Shown here: piece by piece, positions 61,098 to 64,000 of the stretch
How positions within the stretch are numbered: position 1 is the first letter of the stretch
Layout of the letters: the number at the start of each line of letters is the position of its first letter
Origin: Calidifontibacter indicus
Lineage (GTDB): Bacteria; Actinomycetota; Actinomycetes; Actinomycetales; Dermatophilaceae
Assembly (NCBI RefSeq): GCF_003386865.1
Contig: NZ_QTUA01000001.1
Span: 620,001-684,000, forward strand
Direction: 5' to 3'
DNA: 64,000 nt
The notes under the pieces: generated by a model
Database searches by the model: none
Told to the model about the DNA's origin: nothing
The model's input: only the letters and a program-made list of their open reading frames with translations
Program-made: the position numbers and the translations under genes

Positions 61098-62354
61098 ATG
61101 ACATTGACTACAACACAGCGCGACCGCGCCGCCGGCGTTCCGTACGAGTTCGGCACGCCGCCGATGTACGACGACCCAGTGATGAACGGCGGCGGGCTCG
61201 GCCCGTACGCGCCGGGTGAGTGGAGCGACGACACCCAGATGGCGGTCTGCATCGCTCGGGTGGCTGCGACCGGGGCTGACGTCACCGCCGACGCAGCGCT
61301 CAACCAGATCGCGAAGACGTTCGTCGACTGGCGGCGCCACGGCGCGAGCGACATCGGAAACCAGACCGCTGCGGTGCTTGCGCCGCTGAGGCCTACGCGC
61401 ACTTCGGGGCTCGCATCTCCGACCGCAGCACCGACGAGCCCGACTACCCGTGGGCCATGCGCCGGCGCAAGGAGTCGGACGACGGTTGACCGCGAAGCAT
61501 CCGCGGTCGGCCGGCAACGGCGCGCTCATGCGCAGCGGCATCGTCGGGCTGTCGAGGCTGCACGACCGGGAGATGACGGCACGGGCGGCGGTCGCTGTTG
61601 CGTCGCTGACCCACGCCGATCCGTTGGTTGCCGACTCGTGCGTGCTGCACGCAGAGGCAATCCGGGTGGCAGTTCTTGAGGGGCGGCTCGACCTGCGTGC
61701 GGGTCTCGATCTCGTTCCGCGGGAACGACGTGCGCAGTGGGAGCAGTGGATCGACAGTGCGGCCGGCACGTTTCCCGCGTCCATCGAAGCCAATCGCTCC
61801 ACGTTCGGCGCACTCCGCGCCACCTCGGCCGCGATCACCTCGACCGACGACGACGGTTCGTCCGGTCATGCGCGACGTGCGCTGATCGCCGCGGTGCGCG
61901 CCGGGCACGACACCGACACTATCGCTGCGATCACCGGTGCACTGGTCGGTGCGCGGATCGACTGACGATCGGCAACGAAGCGGCGCTCGCAACGACGAAC
62001 GCAACCGCCGTCGTGTCGCTGTCGCGCGTCTGCCGCGCCGACGACCGCGGCAACGAGAAGCACGTGCAGGCGTGGCTCGTCGACAGCGACGACCCGTCGT
62101 CGCACAACGACCTTGCGCTCGGCTTGCACGACGCCGCCGACGCGCTGAAGGAACTGCTGTGGGCAGGCGAGACCGTCTTCCTGCACTGCGTGCACGCCCA
62201 CCACCGCACGCCGTCCGTGGCGCTGTTGCACGCGATGAAACACGGCGGACTCTCGCGGGATGAAGCCGTTGCCGCGGTGCGAAAAGCACTGGACCAGAAC
62301 AATTTCGACGGCCTGCTGTGGCAGACCGCACTCAAGGAAGGGGAATCCGCATGA
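61098..62354 (+). pseudogene. ADP-ribosylglycohydrolase-phosphatase fusion, copy 2 (decayed)
   Basis: Parallel to 55063-56535 but broken in at least four places. A 33-base in-frame deletion removes the LLGQACGDALG catalytic segment right after RDRAAG. Frames shift near 61380 and again near 61485. About 55 codons are lost between VGARI and DRLTIGNEAAL (61960). The phosphatase-like P-loop HCVHAHHRTPS is intact near the end. Individual stretches remain highly similar to copy 1. Confidence 0.85.
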
Positions 62355-63315
62355 ACAATGACATGAGCGAGATCGCGCGGCGGCAGGAGCGGTTCCGCGC
62401 CATGATGATCGGCCTCGTGCTCGGCGACGCGCGCCTCGGCCCAGACGGAGAAACGCTCGTTGCCGGCGCGGCCACCGACCTGGCGATGCGTCAGTTGCAC
62501 GCGCTGATCCGGTCGTGGCGCCCGCAAGGGTCGCGCAACGAATCGACGCTGATTCAAGCCACGATCAACGACCTGCAGTCGTTCGTCTACAAGACCGACG
62601 AGCCGACATCGGTGCAATTGGAACCGCGGCCCTGGTTCGCGGCGAACCCGTTGTTCCACAAGCGGCGAGGCAATGCGCGCGCGACGGTCGAGGCGGTGAA
62701 CGAAGGCCTGAAGTACTTCGGCGGCACCTCGAAGGGAGTGCACGGGCTGCTGCGCTCCGCACCGTTGTGCGCGCTCAACTCAACCGCCGACGACGTGAAC
62801 GAGATGATCTCGCTGTCTGTGTGCCTCACCACGACATGGACTACGTCGCCAACCCGGCGATCCTGTTCAACGTGCTTCTGGCTCGCCTGGCGACGTCACC
62901 CACCACGGAGATCGTGAATGTCATCGTCGACACGTTCGCAGAGGCGCCGGTGACCAAGGTCGACGCGTACTTCACGAGGGCCGCCGGTGAGGTCGATCTG
63001 GCTCACCTGCGCGAGGTCGGTTCGAACGGTCGGGCGCATCGCGTGCTCGCCGCCGCGATGTACCTCGCCACCTGCGAGGTCGACCTCGACGGCGCGATCG
63101 AGTTCGCGCGCCAGACCGCCGATCCGGACGGCGTCGCCGCCGTAGCCGGTGCGCTGATCGGTGCCTCGACCGGTGTCACGCCGTGGATGGACCTGCAGTT
63201 TGCCAAGCACGAATACGCCTGGCATATCGAGGTGTTGGTGCGCGATATGTTCGTGGTGGCCCTGACGGCGGACCAGCCGTTGATGGAGATGGCGGTGCAG
63301 TATCCGGGGTGGTGA
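62351..63315 (+). pseudogene. ADP-ribosylglycohydrolase-like gene, copy 2, frameshifted
   Basis: 965 bases parallel to 56532-57502, starting with the same ATGA overlap. It keeps the base that copy 1 lost at position 56761, but loses one near 62829 (CTCACCACGAC against CTCACGCACGAC), so it is broken elsewhere. The N-terminal 155 codons and, in another frame, the C-terminal 160 codons are otherwise intact. Confidence 0.82.
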
Positions 63316-63543
63316 CGGGGCGGCCAGGCGGGAACTGACTGATCCCCCGGATGCGTCGGCCAATGAGTTCCACTGAGGCTTCGCGCCATGGTCCTCGAGC
63401 CTTCCGGCGTGGACGCCGCCGCAGGTCACTAGCGACAATGTCGACGATCACCCCGTCTGAGCGCCCTTGCGCTCAAGCAGGAGCCAGTGCGGCTGGCTCG
63501 TGGCAGGCAGCCAGTTGCGGCTGATCGGCCCGATGACTCAGGC

Positions 63544-63789
63544 CTAGTGCCCCCTCGACATCAGGGCGTGACGTACGAGATGCCAATCCGCCTCCCGCAT
63601 CGCATGTTGGGACTTCGGCGACATGGCCAACTGTCGTACTTCTGCTGCGGTCAGGACACCAGGGGCACCGACCCATTCACTCCCATAATCTGCCCGGTAC
63701 GTGGTCACATCAACAACCTCCGTGTCGGCCACGTCGAACTCGGCGCGGCAGTGGAAACACCGCCAGTCCGGAGACTTAGCCTCGAGATT
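63544..63789 (-). pseudogene. Short zinc-ribbon-like fragment
   Basis: The minus strand reads SPDWRCFHCRAEFDVADTEV, VDVTTYRADYGSEWVGAPGV and QHAMREADWHLVRHALMSRG. A CxxC ribbon and a coherent acidic C-terminus suggest real coding sequence, but only an internal GTG is available (63732) and a stop lies 19 codons upstream of it. Further towards 63459 the strand reads ISRNWLPATSQPHWLLLERK, another orphan C-terminus. No other gene is visible in 63316-63900. Confidence 0.4.
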
Positions 63790-63824
63790 TCATCGGGTGT
63801 CGGTGTCGACGGCCGTGTTGTGAA

Positions 63825-64000
63825 CTGAAAAGTGCTCCTGACCTGGGACGATAGGTGTTGCGAAGCAACTATCGGAACCAGTTCGAGGAGCACCTTCCAG
63901 GTGAAGAAGACTACCGGGTTCTACCCGTCTGTTCAGGTCGACACGGCACCGGTGTCGGCGGCTGGTTCGGCGGGCGGGGTGTTGCTGACCACGGCCGCGG
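63825..64000 (+). mobile_element. Left end of an IS1380-like insertion sequence (partial)
   Basis: A hairpin-rich leader (GTGCTCCT 63832 / AGGAGCAC 63886; inner TTGC-GAA-GCAA) precedes a transposase start. The element continues beyond the window, so the end and target-site duplication cannot be fixed. Confidence 0.6.
63901..64000 (+). CDS. IS1380-family transposase, 5' part
   Basis: GTG 63901 begins VKKTTGFYPSVQVDTAPVSA and then SAGGVLLTTAA, the N-terminus usual in actinobacterial IS1380-family transposases (TTGxYPxVxVD ... GGVLL). Only 33 codons lie inside the window; DDE residues would be further downstream. It marks the edge of the 55-64 kb island. Confidence 0.7.
   Translation, partial: MKKTTGFYPSVQVDTAPVSAAGSAGGVLLTTAA

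Overview
The window is high-GC DNA with frequent GTG and TTG starts, tight ATGA/GTGA gene overlaps and a possible leaderless promoter. Together with F420-type luciferase-like enzymes, a CE1758/CE1759 monooxygenase-reductase pair, a PucR-led lipid operon with DUF3556, DUF5926, DUF4446, a sunset-domain secreted protein and MptB/GT87-like mannosyltransferases, this points to an actinomycete, probably Micrococcales (Dermacoccaceae/Dermatophilaceae-like). The genus is a guess from gene content. No rRNA, tRNA or CRISPR was found.

Layout. 1-12.1 kb: secreted M6 protease, NADP-glutamate dehydrogenase, Ohr peroxidase, exonuclease III, DEAD-box helicase, a DUF6891-type protein, and a PfkB-type kinase/SurE/BNR-repeat operon. 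12.2-22.2 kb: MDR reductase, two broken genes (permease, LLM enzyme), lipoate ligase facing a flavin disulfide reductase, the CE1758/CE1759 pair, TPR, GNAT and YjbR proteins, a class-III aminotransferase, and a pirin remnant. 22.4-31.8 kb: DUF5926, a GT2, two GT-C membrane glycosyltransferases and two paralogous large membrane proteins with a phosphatase-like ectodomain, which looks like an envelope glycan locus, then a GDT1-type transporter. 31.8-38.3 kb: DUF4446, prephenate dehydratase, class F sortase lipoprotein, small secreted proteins, SRPBCC, diacylglycerol kinase, seryl-tRNA synthetase. 38.4-39.4 kb: a facing pair (BadF-type sugar kinase and MurQ), both internally deleted. 39.7-46.5 kb: a five-gene lipid operon (acyl-CoA ligase, DUF3556, phytoene-desaturase-like, PucR regulator, SDR). 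46.6-55 kb: phosphotransferase, CDF remnant, GntR/MFS pair, DsbA-like remnant, flavin reductase, NCS1 permease, second GntR, Zn-alcohol dehydrogenase, NUDIX. 55-64 kb: an accessory island.

The island is the most unusual part. A cassette (promoter, ADP-ribosylglycohydrolase fused to a dual-specificity-phosphatase-like domain, then an ADP-ribosylglycohydrolase-like gene) is present twice, about 6 kb apart. The first copy has an intact lead gene and a one-base deletion in the second gene. The second copy is heavily decayed, yet it keeps the same -35/-10 spacing. Between the copies lie a TRAFAC-type GTPase translationally coupled to a small unrecognised partner, an OGG-fold DNA-glycosylase-like protein, and remnants. 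The window ends inside an IS1380-like transposase. This resembles a GTPase/ADP-ribose biological-conflict island undergoing decay.

A second theme runs through the window: at least a dozen gene remnants, many abutting long inverted repeats. Several of these repeats recur as families at distant loci.
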